Origin: JAOADN01 sp049323795
GTDB lineage: Bacteria; Pseudomonadota; Alphaproteobacteria; Rhodobacterales; Rhodobacteraceae
Length of the DNA stretch: 49,648 nt
Direction of reading: 5' to 3'
Assembly (NCBI GenBank): GCA_049323795.1
Contig: JBMOOH010000056.1
Span: 1-49,648 of the forward strand
Made by a program: the position numbers and the translations under genes. Below are positions 40,556-49,522 of this stretch, in pieces. The notes under the pieces were generated by a model. That model made no database searches and was not told where the DNA came from. It worked only from the letters and a program-made list of their open reading frames with translations. The first letter of the stretch is position 1. Each line of letters opens with the position of its first letter.

Positions 40556-41935
40556 ATGGCGAATATCACGACCGGGGCGCTTCCCCGGACCCTGCCGGAA
40601 AGTACCCGGCTGAAGATCACCTATCGCAAGACCGGTGATCTCATTCCCTACGCGGGCAACGCCCGCACCCATAGTGAGAAGCAGATCGCACAGATCGCGG
40701 CGTCGATCCGCCAGTTCGGCTTTACCAATCCGGTGCTGGTTGACGCGGACGGTGGCATCGTCGCCGGCCATGGCCGTGTGGCGGCGGCCAAGCAACTTGG
40801 GCTGGCCGAGGTGCCGACCATCGCGCTGGGCCATCTCACCCCGGCCGAGCGGCGCGCCTATGTCATCGCAGACAACCGCCTGGCGGAACTCGCCGGCTGG
40901 GACCGCGAGATTCTGAAAATCGAATTCCAGGCCCTTGCCGAAATGGATCTCGACTTCGAGCTGGAAATCACCGGCTTCGAGACCGCCGAGCTCGATCTGC
41001 TGCTCGACGACAGCGCGGGCGAAGACGCCGCGGACCCGGCAGATGAGGTTCCAGCGCATGAGCCCGGGCCGGCAGTGACGCGCCCCGGCGATGTCTGGTG
41101 CCTTGGGCCGCACCGGCTGATCTGCGGCGATGCGCGCGATCCGGCGACCTATGCCGCGCTGATGGGCAGCGATCGGGCCCGGGCGGTCTTCACCGACCCG
41201 CCCTACAATGTGAAGATCGACGGCCATGTCTGCGGCTCGGGCACGGTCAAGCACCGCGAGTTCGCCATGGCCTCGGGCGAAATGGATGCCGCGGCCTTCA
41301 CCGCCTTTCTCGAGGCCTCGCTCGGCGCCATGGCGGCGGTCAGCCTCGACGGGGCGATCCACTTCACCTGCATGGACTGGCGCCACATGGCCGAACTGCA
41401 GGTGGCAGGCCGCAAGGTCTACAGCGAGCTGAAGAACCTCGTCGTCTGGGCCAAGACCAATGGCGGCATGGGCACCTTCTACCGTTCCCGGCATGAGCTG
41501 ATCTATGTCTGGAAGGTCGGCACCGCGCCGCACACCAACACCTTCGGCCTCGGCGAGACCGGCCGCTACCGCACCAATGTCTGGGACTACCCGGGCGTGA
41601 ACAGCTTCGGCACCAACCAGAAGGACCTGGTGCTGCATCCGACGGTGAAGCCGGTGGCACTGGTCGCCGATGCGATCAAGGATGTCACCCGGCGCGGCGA
41701 GATCGTGCTCGACGGGTTCGGCGGCTCGGGCACCACGCTGATCGCGGCCGAGCGTACCGGCCGCGTGGCCCGGCTGGTCGAACTCGACCCGATCTACTGC
41801 GACGTGATCTGCCGGCGCTACGCGGCGCTGACCGGCGTGGCGCCGGTGCTGGTGGCCACGGGCGAGCTGTTCGACGCTGTCGCCGAGGCCCGCACCACAG
41901 AAGCCGCAGCCGCCGCGCCGGAGGCCGCCGAATGA
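40556..41935 (+). CDS. DNA methyltransferase with N-terminal ParB domain (beta-class)
   Basis: 459-residue protein. Residues ~20-115 are a ParB/Srx domain (LIPYAGNARTHSEKQIAQI, NPVLVDADGGIVAGHGRVAAAKQL, ADNRLAEL). Residues ~165-440 are an amino-group (N6-adenine or N4-cytosine) methyltransferase. Catalytic motif IV FTDPPYN (about 220) precedes SAM-binding motif I LDGFGGSGTTLIAAE (about 383), the beta-class order of CcrM-like enzymes. HPTVKPVALVADAI precedes motif I as usual. This ParB-methyltransferase fusion is typical of alphaproteobacterial prophages and integrative elements. No cognate restriction enzyme is adjacent, so it is probably an orphan methylase that protects the element or regulates it. 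It overlaps the first DUF5681 gene by 4 bp. Confidence 0.9.
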   Translation: MANITTGALPRTLPESTRLKITYRKTGDLIPYAGNARTHSEKQIAQIAASIRQFGFTNPVLVDADGGIVAGHGRVAAAKQLGLAEVPTIALGHLTPAERRAYVIADNRLAELAGWDREILKIEFQALAEMDLDFELEITGFETAELDLLLDDSAGEDAADPADEVPAHEPGPAVTRPGDVWCLGPHRLICGDARDPATYAALMGSDRARAVFTDPPYNVKIDGHVCGSGTVKHREFAMASGEMDAAAFTAFLEASLGAMAAVSLDGAIHFTCMDWRHMAELQVAGRKVYSELKNLVVWAKTNGGMGTFYRSRHELIYVWKVGTAPHTNTFGLGETGRYRTNVWDYPGVNSFGTNQKDLVLHPTVKPVALVADAIKDVTRRGEIVLDGFGGSGTTLIAAERTGRVARLVELDPIYCDVICRRYAALTGVAPVLVATGELFDAVAEARTTEAAAAAPEAAE

Positions 41936-42318
41936 GGGATCCGGCCGATCACCCGGCGGGCTATGCCAGCCCGCCGGCGCAGCATCGCTTCACCAAAGGC
42001 AAGTCCGGCAACCCGCGCGGGCGGCCCCGCAAGCAGGACGACCTCTGGACCCATCTTACCCGGGTTCTGGACCGCAAGGTCAAGCTGCAGGGCCGTGACG
42101 AGCAGATGCCAATCCGCGAGGCACTGATCCGCCGGCTGCGCGAGCTGGCGCTGGCCGGTGACCGCCGCGCGCTGGATATGCAGCGCCGGATCCTGGCCGA
42201 GGCCGGCGGCAATGCCGAAGACCGGCCCCTGGAGCCAAAGGAAATCAAGCGGCGCATTCTGGAGGGTTTCCGCCGCATGGGGGTGAAGGTCATCGACGAT
42301 GGAGGTGGCGATGCCTGA
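41932..42318 (+). CDS. DUF5681 domain protein, copy 1
   Basis: 128-residue basic protein. The DUF5681 signature is near the N-terminus: HRFTKGKSGNPRGRPRKQDDL (about 19-39), a G-x-SGNP-x-GRP motif followed by helices. The C-terminus is helical (DRRALDMQRRILAE...IKRRILEGFRRMG). Function unknown; proteins of this family are frequent in prophages and mobile elements near methylases and packaging genes. It is translationally coupled to the methyltransferase (ATGA overlap) and overlaps the second DUF5681 gene by 8 bp. Confidence 0.88.
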   Translation: MRDPADHPAGYASPPAQHRFTKGKSGNPRGRPRKQDDLWTHLTRVLDRKVKLQGRDEQMPIREALIRRLRELALAGDRRALDMQRRILAEAGGNAEDRPLEPKEIKRRILEGFRRMGVKVIDDGGGDA

Positions 42319-42709
42319 CGACTACGATATCGGCTATGGCAAGCCGCCTGAGGCGAGCCGCTGGCAGAAGGGCCGGTCGGGCAACCCGAAGGGTCGCCCG
42401 AAAACCCGCGCGGACCATCTGAAGGATGCCGCCGCGATCCTGTCCGAGCCAGTGACAGCCCGGACACCGGACGGCAAGCCCGTCTCCCTCGCCGGGATCG
42501 AGGCCGCCTACCTGGCGCTCTGCCGCAAGGGGCTGAAGGGCGATGTGCCAGCGCTCCTCAGGGCCATCAGCATCATGCTGGAAGTCCAGCCCGCCGTAGA
42601 GGCTAAGGCCGATGCCGGGCGCCAAAAGCGGGAAGACCTCATCGCCCGGCTCGAACGAATGGGCCTGCCGACAGAGGCCCTGCGCGATCGGCCGATGAAG
42701 GGTGACTGA
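42311..42709 (+). CDS. DUF5681 domain protein, copy 2
   Basis: 132-residue paralogue of the preceding gene. The signature SRWQKGRSGNPKGRPKTRAD lies at about residues 15-34, followed by a different C-terminus with helices (AAYLALCRKGLKGDVPALLRAI, KREDLIARLERMGLP). ATG 42311 was selected because GGAGGTGG lies just upstream, inside the end of copy 1; an ATG at 42299 is the alternative. The last gene of the run that starts with the ParB-domain gene. Tandem divergent copies suggest that they act as a pair or on different partners. Confidence 0.85.
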   Translation: MPDDYDIGYGKPPEASRWQKGRSGNPKGRPKTRADHLKDAAAILSEPVTARTPDGKPVSLAGIEAAYLALCRKGLKGDVPALLRAISIMLEVQPAVEAKADAGRQKREDLIARLERMGLPTEALRDRPMKGD

Positions 42710-42840
42710 GGCCCGGCCGGTCCGGCACGACGCATGCCGGCCGTCGAGGCCGGGGTGCGGTCACAGCCGATGGTCCGGGGCGGACGCTCAGGGGGAAGCC
42801 CCAAGGGGGGGCCTGACGGCCGATTCCGGGTCGCCGATAG

Positions 42841-43995
42841 TCATGTATCCCGCCACCATTCCGTGACGGCGGCAAGGTCCTTGAAAATTGCCACCGAACC
42901 GGCGCGCAGCGGGTCGCCGGCCTCGATCCGGGCCTCCAGCCAGGCAATCCAGTCGGCCAGGCTGCGCCCCTCGATCCGGGCGTCGGGATCATGTGGAAGG
43001 GTCTTCACCTCGGCGAGGAACGCGCGCATCCGGCCGATATTGTCCCGCTGATCGGCCAGCTGGCCGAACCGGCGCAGGCGATTGTCCGCGATCTTGCGCT
43101 GCCGTTCCGCCTCCCGGCGCCGGGCCTCATCCTCGCGCCGGCAGGCCTCGCGTTCCTCTTCCGCCAGGCGCTCGGCCTCCAGCAGCGGTGCCGCCGCCTG
43201 CATTGTGGCGAGGATCTCGCCGACCATCTCTTCCATCCGCCTTGTATCGGTTTCGAGCCAACTGGATTTCAGCTGGCCCGGTAGCCGGGACTGGATCTCG
43301 AAGATCAGGAAACCGCTGCCGACGGTTTCCGTGCGATAGCCCTTCTTCGCATGGAAACCCCAGCGCTTTTCGTCATCGGTCAGCGGGCGCTGCACCTGCT
43401 TCAGCTTTTCGCGCAGCCGGAACGACACCGGCTTGCCACCGAGCTTGACCTCGAGGCCGCCATGTTGCGCTTCGGTGACGGGATGGTTGCCTGGCTCGAG
43501 CGCCCGGAACAGGGCATTCAGGATCCGGTGGCGCCGGTGATCCTCGCCCGAGAAATCCGGAACAGTCGCGCGGCCACTGCCCCAGGCCCGGTGTCGCGAG
43601 GTCTCCCGCTCACCTTTGCGGGCATCGATCCAGGCCGCGATGACGGGGTGGGGTTTGTTCAGCCGTTCCGGCACGGCCAGCGTGCCGTCCTTTACACCGG
43701 CGCGCGGATTGTCCGCCGGCACTGGCACGGGGGCGGGTTTCTCCTTTGGCGGTGTCGGGTGGATGACAGCCGATAGCGGCGTGTCAGCCTTCGGCTTCAG
43801 CAGCCTGAACTGCACCACAGGCTGCCCCGCCTCCTTCCTGGCCCAATAGCCCCGCGGCGGGACGGGCACATCGAGCCGGTCGCAGATCTTCTTCAGGCCG
43901 GTCCCCGAGATCCCGTATCCGGCAGCGAGGTGGGTGATCGGGGTTTCCCAGACAAGACGGTAAAGGTCTTCGCGCGTGACAGTCGTGGCAGGCAT
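42841..43995 (-). CDS. Uncharacterised helix-turn-helix protein with central coiled coil
   Basis: 384-residue protein found in mobile regions. The N-terminus is an HTH-like unit: TREDLYRLVWETPITHLAAGYG, then SGTGLKKICDRLDVPVPPRGYWA (about 6-52), a pattern I recall from several uncharacterised proteobacterial proteins. A Pro/Lys-rich linker follows (about 70-110). The middle is acidic and basic, and residues ~270-330 form a strongly charged coiled coil (ERLAEEEREACRREDEARRR). No enzyme motif is seen. ATG 43995 gives the conserved start; the frame is open 22 codons upstream. It lies convergent to the DUF5681 genes, separated by 131 bp, and is transcribed toward them. Function unknown. Confidence 0.75.
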   Translation of the reverse strand: MPATTVTREDLYRLVWETPITHLAAGYGISGTGLKKICDRLDVPVPPRGYWARKEAGQPVVQFRLLKPKADTPLSAVIHPTPPKEKPAPVPVPADNPRAGVKDGTLAVPERLNKPHPVIAAWIDARKGERETSRHRAWGSGRATVPDFSGEDHRRHRILNALFRALEPGNHPVTEAQHGGLEVKLGGKPVSFRLREKLKQVQRPLTDDEKRWGFHAKKGYRTETVGSGFLIFEIQSRLPGQLKSSWLETDTRRMEEMVGEILATMQAAAPLLEAERLAEEEREACRREDEARRREAERQRKIADNRLRRFGQLADQRDNIGRMRAFLAEVKTLPHDPDARIEGRSLADWIAWLEARIEAGDPLRAGSVAIFKDLAAVTEWWRDT

Positions 43996-44278
43996 AGGGG
44001 GCGCTCGTATTGAGTTTTGGATGCAGATTCGGGTGTCATCCGGTCTGGTTGCTCCCTGCAACCCTTACAAGATCGGGAAAATTACATGCGCAATTCATAG
44101 ATGTCAGATGAAGTGAGAACTTGCACTGCACGAGAAGTCGATGCATGCCGCCAAATGAATTCCTAGTGTGTAGCAATTCGGATAAGTGCGGTGGGGTCGG
44201 CTTTTGCTGCAAGTTAGATACGAACTACCATCCACATGTGGGTGCGGGCACCTAAACCTGTGTTGTCCCGCATCAACG

Positions 44279-45040
44279 TTATGAAGCATTACTCACAAAG
44301 ATCATGGACCTGTGGCGGGTAAGGCAAACGCGGTGGCGGTCGGTGAGGCGAAGGGGGCCATGCCAGCGCAATTCTGCACGTGCGGAATCGCTCATCTTTG
44401 GCGAAAACACTGGCAGCCCCTCACCATCGAATGTGACGAGGCCGCTATCGAAGGCCGCATCCCAAAGCGCCGAAAGCAATACACCATTATATACGTCGAG
44501 CCGCTCGGCATCGCTTTCGCAATTTGCCCAAGGGATAATGTGGGATGCACGCAGCAGCGCGGGATCGGAGATCCCCGTCAGAGGGCAACGCCCCTGCCAG
44601 TAGTCCATCAAGCGATCGCGAAAGATGTTCTGTCCGATCCGCTGCACAACCAGACGCTGGACCTCGGTGGCCCGAGGCAGGTCAGCCACGCGCCGTTCGA
44701 ATTCTCGCAGAGGCGCGTCAGGAAGGCTTATCGCCAAAGCATAGACGCGGTTCAGGGCCGCATAAAGTTCGCCCAGCGAATTGAAGGCGTAGCGTCGCGT
44801 GCCGGGGCCAGGTACGGCGGCGGCTGGCAAATCCAGTTCCGCGACGACGCCGGGATGGTCGGTGGCGAGAAACCAAGGCCCATTACCACTTTCAGCAGCC
44901 AGATAGATGGAGCCATGAGCTGTCGTTGACGCGAAGGCCCGCCATCCGGCTTCCTCGCCCTGAACACGACGAAAGCCGTTATGTGAGGCGGCTTTCTCGC
45001 ATTCTTCTCGAACGATGAAGGATTGGGGTGCTTCAACCAT
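44279..45040 (-). CDS. HNH endonuclease (HNH_2 type), third gene of the methylase/ATPase operon
   Basis: 253-residue protein. Residues ~1-125 are an unfamiliar N-terminal domain rich in aromatic residues (HGSIYLAAESGNGPWFLATDH). Residues ~150-210 form an HNH_2 nuclease: CPLTG (Cys152), RASHIIPW (His167), VYNGVLLS (Asn185) and DAAFDSGLVTFD (Asp198), the full set expected. The gene starts 7 bp after the SMC-like ATPase gene and is almost certainly co-transcribed with it. Pairing an SMC/RecN-like ATPase with an HNH nuclease recalls Septu (PtuA/PtuB), but the ATPase here is larger with a zinc hook, and a DNA methylase leads the operon. It is the likely effector nuclease that cuts unmodified DNA. 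The final residues (RHRSMIFVSNAS) look complete. Confidence 0.85.
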   Translation of the reverse strand: MVEAPQSFIVREECEKAASHNGFRRVQGEEAGWRAFASTTAHGSIYLAAESGNGPWFLATDHPGVVAELDLPAAAVPGPGTRRYAFNSLGELYAALNRVYALAISLPDAPLREFERRVADLPRATEVQRLVVQRIGQNIFRDRLMDYWQGRCPLTGISDPALLRASHIIPWANCESDAERLDVYNGVLLSALWDAAFDSGLVTFDGEGLPVFSPKMSDSARAELRWHGPLRLTDRHRVCLTRHRSMIFVSNAS

Positions 45041-45047
45041 CGGCGGC

Positions 45048-47027
45048 CTACAAATCGCGTGCCATCAGACGTTCCGAACCTGGCGCACCTTTCAGGGTTA
45101 GACTCAGCCAAGGATCACAACGGATATCATCAGGAGGACGTGTCGTAGTCGTCACGATGTACTGAAAGGCTGCGGCGTCGGTCATTGTCTCCAACTCACG
45201 CATCAGGCGGAACAACTCATCGTAGATGCTGAGGCCGAGATCGGCCTCGCGGGGACTATCGTGAACGAGGAACGCAGGAAGGCGTGTTGCGCCCTCTATG
45301 CTCAGGCAAAGACAGGCAAGATCAAAAGTTAACACTTTCAGGGACTCTATGGCGGCTGTGCGGCGATCTCCATCGACATCTACGACGATTTCGAGTCCAT
45401 TGCCGCTCAGAGTAACCGTTCCCTTCGCGTTATCATTGACCAGTCGTCGAATGATGGCCGTGAATTTCTGCGTAATCCTGCCGAAAGTCAGACCCTGCTT
45501 ATCACGGAAGGCGGCGAGCCTTTCGCGCTCTTTGACCAGCTTGTCCTCAAAACCCCGCAATCGCTTTCGCAGTTCATCTCGCTCGGCTGAGAGTTCGCCA
45601 AATCGCTCAACGCCTTCCTTGAGGCGGGCCGCCGCTTGCCATGCGGACGTGCGCGCATCACGGACGTCCTCGATGGCTTGTGCGCGTTCCTCCGCCTGCT
45701 TAACTTTCTGCTGAGCCAAGGCGATGACTGGTTGGAGAGCCTTCAATCGCGCTTCCAGAGCGCCGATCTTCTTCTGTTGTTCGCCGACTTCTTGGCGCTT
45801 CGTCTCAAGCCGGGCTCGGCATTCCGCCTCGCTGTGTAGCTTGTGGGACAGCCCGCATCCCTCCGCCAAGACTCTGTCGATCGGCACCTCACAAATCGGG
45901 CATACCTGACTTGCCGCGTTTGCCGCAGCCGTCGAAAGACCGGGGATTTCGCTGGAAAGCAAGGTAAGAACCTGTTTCTCGACGGGCAACTGCGCATCCA
46001 GACGAACCCGTTCTTCGTCAGCGCGGCTCAACTCGCCGTTAGCCTCCTGTAATGCCTTCCTGATGGCAGCTAGGTCAGCTGTGTTGCCGCTGGGAAGCTG
46101 CGCCGCAGCGGCAAGCCGTTCGTCGCTCGCCTTCCGAAACACTTCTAGGAGTAAAGGCATTTCCGGCAGGGGCTGTTCAACAAGGCCAAGTTGGTTGATC
46201 AACCGTGTCTGACGCCGACTGAGATCCCAAGAAATGTGGGATATTTCGCGCTCCGCATTTCCGACTTCAACGCGGAGCGTTTCCTCATTGCGCCGAGCCT
46301 CCTGCTCCTCTTCTGTGATTGCCATGAGGAACGCGCGAAGCGCCTCGCGCCGCGGCCCGGTTTCGCGACCGCTCGCCGGTATCGGCGCATCGGAACCTGA
46401 GGCGGGAGAGCGCCAAGCCAGAACATCGTCAAAGCGGCACTCCTGGTCGCGCGTCAGCCAAGCAAGCGCGATCGGCCACGCCTTCTGTCCGGGCTGAAGA
46501 CGTGCCAAGCTCGCGACAGAGGGCGTGACGATGGCCTGCTCGATGGCTTCGATGAGTGGGTCGATGCTTGTCGTTGCGCCATCGCCTGCGGCGATTTCAT
46601 CGAGGTTGCCACTTGCTATGGCGACGTGGCGACGCCGGATCCCCAATGGCCGGACAACTGCCCAGCACATACCATCGAGCATAACCTCGGCGCCGACGAT
46701 GCCGTTGGGGAATCCGGTCGCTATTCGTTCACGCTGGGCCTCGTCGGCAAAGCGCTGTTCTCCGAGACAGTAGCGCAGGAGACGGCAGAATAGCGATTTG
46801 CCCGCCCCGTGACCAATGGCGCGTGTGCCGCTGGCGCTGTCATCGTCGAAGCCATCAGGTGACCAGACGATGTTGAGGCCTGGCCGAAGCGGGACGTCAC
46901 GAATCTTCTGGCCGCCCGGTGCATCCCAGATTGCCAAGCGACGCACCCAGAGGCGTGGCTCTTTCACACCTGCCGGGGCAGTCAGGCTGAGTTTCGGAGA
47001 GGCGAACAACTCATGCTGCTGTGACAT
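45048..47027 (-). CDS. SMC/Rad50-like ATPase with zinc hook
   Basis: 659-residue coiled-coil ATPase. Walker A is GHGAGKS (72-78), within a head that begins LWVRRLAIWDAPGGQ. Two long charged coiled-coil arms (about 235-365 and 390-520) flank a zinc-hook-like segment with CPIC at about residues 373-376 and a later Cys. The C-terminal head has LKVLTFDLACLCLS and PAFLVHDSPREADLGLSIYDEL (about 585-610). This is the Walker B/D-loop region, but with HDSP where SMC proteins have DEP, as in DUF2326-type ATPases. It resembles ABC-type ATPases of defence loci (Septu, Lamassu, ABC-3C). The ATG at 47027 overlaps the methylase end by 17 bp. Predicted role: DNA or replication-state sensing that triggers the HNH nuclease. 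Confidence 0.8.
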   Translation of the reverse strand: MSQQHELFASPKLSLTAPAGVKEPRLWVRRLAIWDAPGGQKIRDVPLRPGLNIVWSPDGFDDDSASGTRAIGHGAGKSLFCRLLRYCLGEQRFADEAQRERIATGFPNGIVGAEVMLDGMCWAVVRPLGIRRRHVAIASGNLDEIAAGDGATTSIDPLIEAIEQAIVTPSVASLARLQPGQKAWPIALAWLTRDQECRFDDVLAWRSPASGSDAPIPASGRETGPRREALRAFLMAITEEEQEARRNEETLRVEVGNAEREISHISWDLSRRQTRLINQLGLVEQPLPEMPLLLEVFRKASDERLAAAAQLPSGNTADLAAIRKALQEANGELSRADEERVRLDAQLPVEKQVLTLLSSEIPGLSTAAANAASQVCPICEVPIDRVLAEGCGLSHKLHSEAECRARLETKRQEVGEQQKKIGALEARLKALQPVIALAQQKVKQAEERAQAIEDVRDARTSAWQAAARLKEGVERFGELSAERDELRKRLRGFEDKLVKERERLAAFRDKQGLTFGRITQKFTAIIRRLVNDNAKGTVTLSGNGLEIVVDVDGDRRTAAIESLKVLTFDLACLCLSIEGATRLPAFLVHDSPREADLGLSIYDELFRLMRELETMTDAAAFQYIVTTTTRPPDDIRCDPWLSLTLKGAPGSERLMARDL

Positions 47028-49522
47028 TGGCAATCCAGTCCCGGACCTCATCCGGCATCGAGGAAACGGTCGAAGCGAGATCGAGAGATCGCAGCGCCTC
47101 CAGTGCGAAGCTTGCTCGCCCGTCTGGCCAGCCGGCGGTCTCGAATACGTCGAGGCCCGGCCCCGGCGCCCATGTCCCAGCCGACAGGTCTTCGATCAGG
47201 CGGCCATTGCCACGGTGGCTTGATACGGAAGTGCCCCAACCCTGGTTGGTGCGCGCCGCGAAGCCGACCACATTGCCTGTCCGTGGTTCCGCTTCTTGCC
47301 CTACGAGCCTTCGCCACTCCTGCACCTTGGACATGGGTAGCAGCGCCGTCAGAAGCTGCGGCTCCAGGACCAGCGCCGCAGCGAAACGAATGGTTTCCTT
47401 TCGCGTTGGCCCGTTGATGGCCTTCAGGATCGCAGTCAGGGCAGCCCCTGCGTCATGCGGTTGATGGGCAGACCGAGCCCAGGCGCCGTCGGCCAGATTG
47501 GCAAGAACGGGTCTTTGGACGATTGGCGCTGGGGCCGAGGACTGATCCGCGCCAAGGCCGAGACCGGCGAACGTTCCATCGGCTTCCATCCGGTCCCAGG
47601 CAGCGAGGACGAGACGGCGGGTGCGGTATTCGCCGTGTTGGCGGATTTCCTTTTCCTTCAGGACGCGGAAGGTTTCCGAGGGGTAGCCCTCGCCCTTCAC
47701 GTCGGCGGGGTCGAGGACGTAGCGCAGTTCGTCGCGGGTCAGGCCGTAGGCGCGGGCGTAGAAGGCGTCGAGATCGGCGCGCAGGAGGGCGCGGCGGTCC
47801 TCGTCCCAGGCGAAGGGCGGGCCGTCATGGCCCAGATCGCGGGCGAAGGGGGCGAGGCTGTGCGAGGTGTAGGTGAGTTCCAGCACCTTCGGGGTGATGA
47901 AGGCGAGGCGGGGTTCGGTGTAGAAGTCGGGTGGAAAGACCGGAAGTTGCTTTAGAATGAATATGTTTAGGTGAGTGCCGCCCACCTTTTGGCGTGCGAC
48001 GTAGTCAAACGTCAATGCGGACATGTTCGCTATCAATCCGCCTGCTTTAAAGTATTCATCGCCCTGAACCAAAACAATAGGTAGACTATTCCCAACTCCA
48101 ATAGCCGGTATTACAGATGTTATGGCAGTTCGTTCGTTTGTTGCGGACGTAACATCCCGCACTCCAATTACCCATCCACGTTGATAGCTCTTAGTCGACA
48201 GGCGACTCTTTACTTCAGCTTCTGATACCCAATAATAGGGCTCAATTTCGTATTCTTGGTTTTGGTATAGCTGAATATCTGTCTCTGGCAGAACTCGATA
48301 TCCCCTTGCGTCAACGTCGATCGCATAGCTTGAAGCTCTATGATCCCAGATATTGCACAGCTTTGCTTCAAGAAGCGGTAAAAAACGTTCATCTTTTTGT
48401 TTGCCGCCTTCCCAAACGTTTCCGTTTCTTTTGAAATTCATATCCGACAGTTGGAGTGTTGTCTTGAATCTATCACTATCGCTCGACATGTGGAACATAG
48501 ACATAAAGCTGACTGCCCATGGATTTCCAGTAGAGCCGGCATTGTCGCTGACGAAAATGGGAGAAGATGTATACATTCTACTCGTCAATTCAGCATCGAC
48601 TGCAGTTCGGAATATTGGTAACGTTCTGGTGTTCGGGTTGAGAGCAATAGTTCTTTCCGATGACAGGAAGACTATGCGGCGCGGATCAGAGTATTCTTCA
48701 AAGGTTCTGGAGAAGAAACTCATTTTGATTTTCTCCGGTCCGCGTCCCTGTGCGCAAAGTGTTATAAGTGAGAACTTGAAACGAGCGTGACCAATGGCAT
48801 CAAAGAAGCCTCTGCCCGTTTGAAAGTCGTGAAGCTCGACAATTTGCTTCTCGGACATTAGTTTCGCGAAGAACTGAGAAGTAGTTGAGTCCGTGGCAAG
48901 GGCTGATGGTATAACAACACCAGCACGACCACTATCGGCTACCAACTGAGAGACAAGCTCAGCAAACAGCGCATAGGTGTTCACGTCGCCTCGCCCGGTC
49001 AGGACAAAGCGCCCGCCATCGTCGCCCGGCACACGCACGAACTCGCTCGTTGCCTCGGCCTCGCGCTTGGCCATGGTGAAGGCATCAAAAAGTGCGCGAT
49101 CCGCGGTGCCTAGCTCGGCTTTCTCCAGCGCCTTGATCAGCCGGTCGCGCGTGGTCTTGTTCGGCGCATTGGCGATTTCGGGCGACAGAGCGGCAAAGAA
49201 CTCCTGCTCCTGCAGCTTGATCCGCTCCCATGGTGGGTTACCTAGCACCACATCGAACCCGCCCCGCTGCACCACATCGGGGAACTCCAGCGGCCAGTGA
49301 AAGGCGCGGGCGCGGCCGGCGGCCTGAGACGTCCTGATGAGAGGACCCCAAACTTCTCCATCATCCAGCGCCTGCCAGACGTCGGACGTCGTCGGGATTG
49401 TCCTGGACCCGCTAGATGTCGGAGCCCCACCGGTCTTCGGCGAAAGGAATGCCGCAACGTAAAGATCGCAGGCCATCTCGACTTTGTGGAACGCCTCACT
49501 GTCTCGCAAGGCGCGGAACCGG
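47011..49522 (-). pseudogene. Eco57I-type adenine methyltransferase, 5' end removed by an IS
   Basis: The open frame reads 837 codons from the junction with an insertion-sequence end at 49522/49523. The coding sequence at the break (RFRALRDSEAFHKVEMACDLYV) is clearly internal, and the next codons enter the IS and stop. Present are methyltransferase motif IV GNPPWERIKLQEQEFF (about 90 residues in), the RAGVVIPSALATDS strand, a long target-recognition region (about 280-530) and a conserved C-terminal block (AWDEDRRALLRADLDAFYARAYGLT...ADVKGEGYPSETFRVLKEKE). SAM-binding motif I and everything before it are missing, so this copy cannot methylate unless restored. It resembles large Eco57I/DISARM DrmMI-type methylases. 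Leads an operon with the ATPase and HNH genes. Any protein would begin at TTG 49509 at best. Confidence 0.82.
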
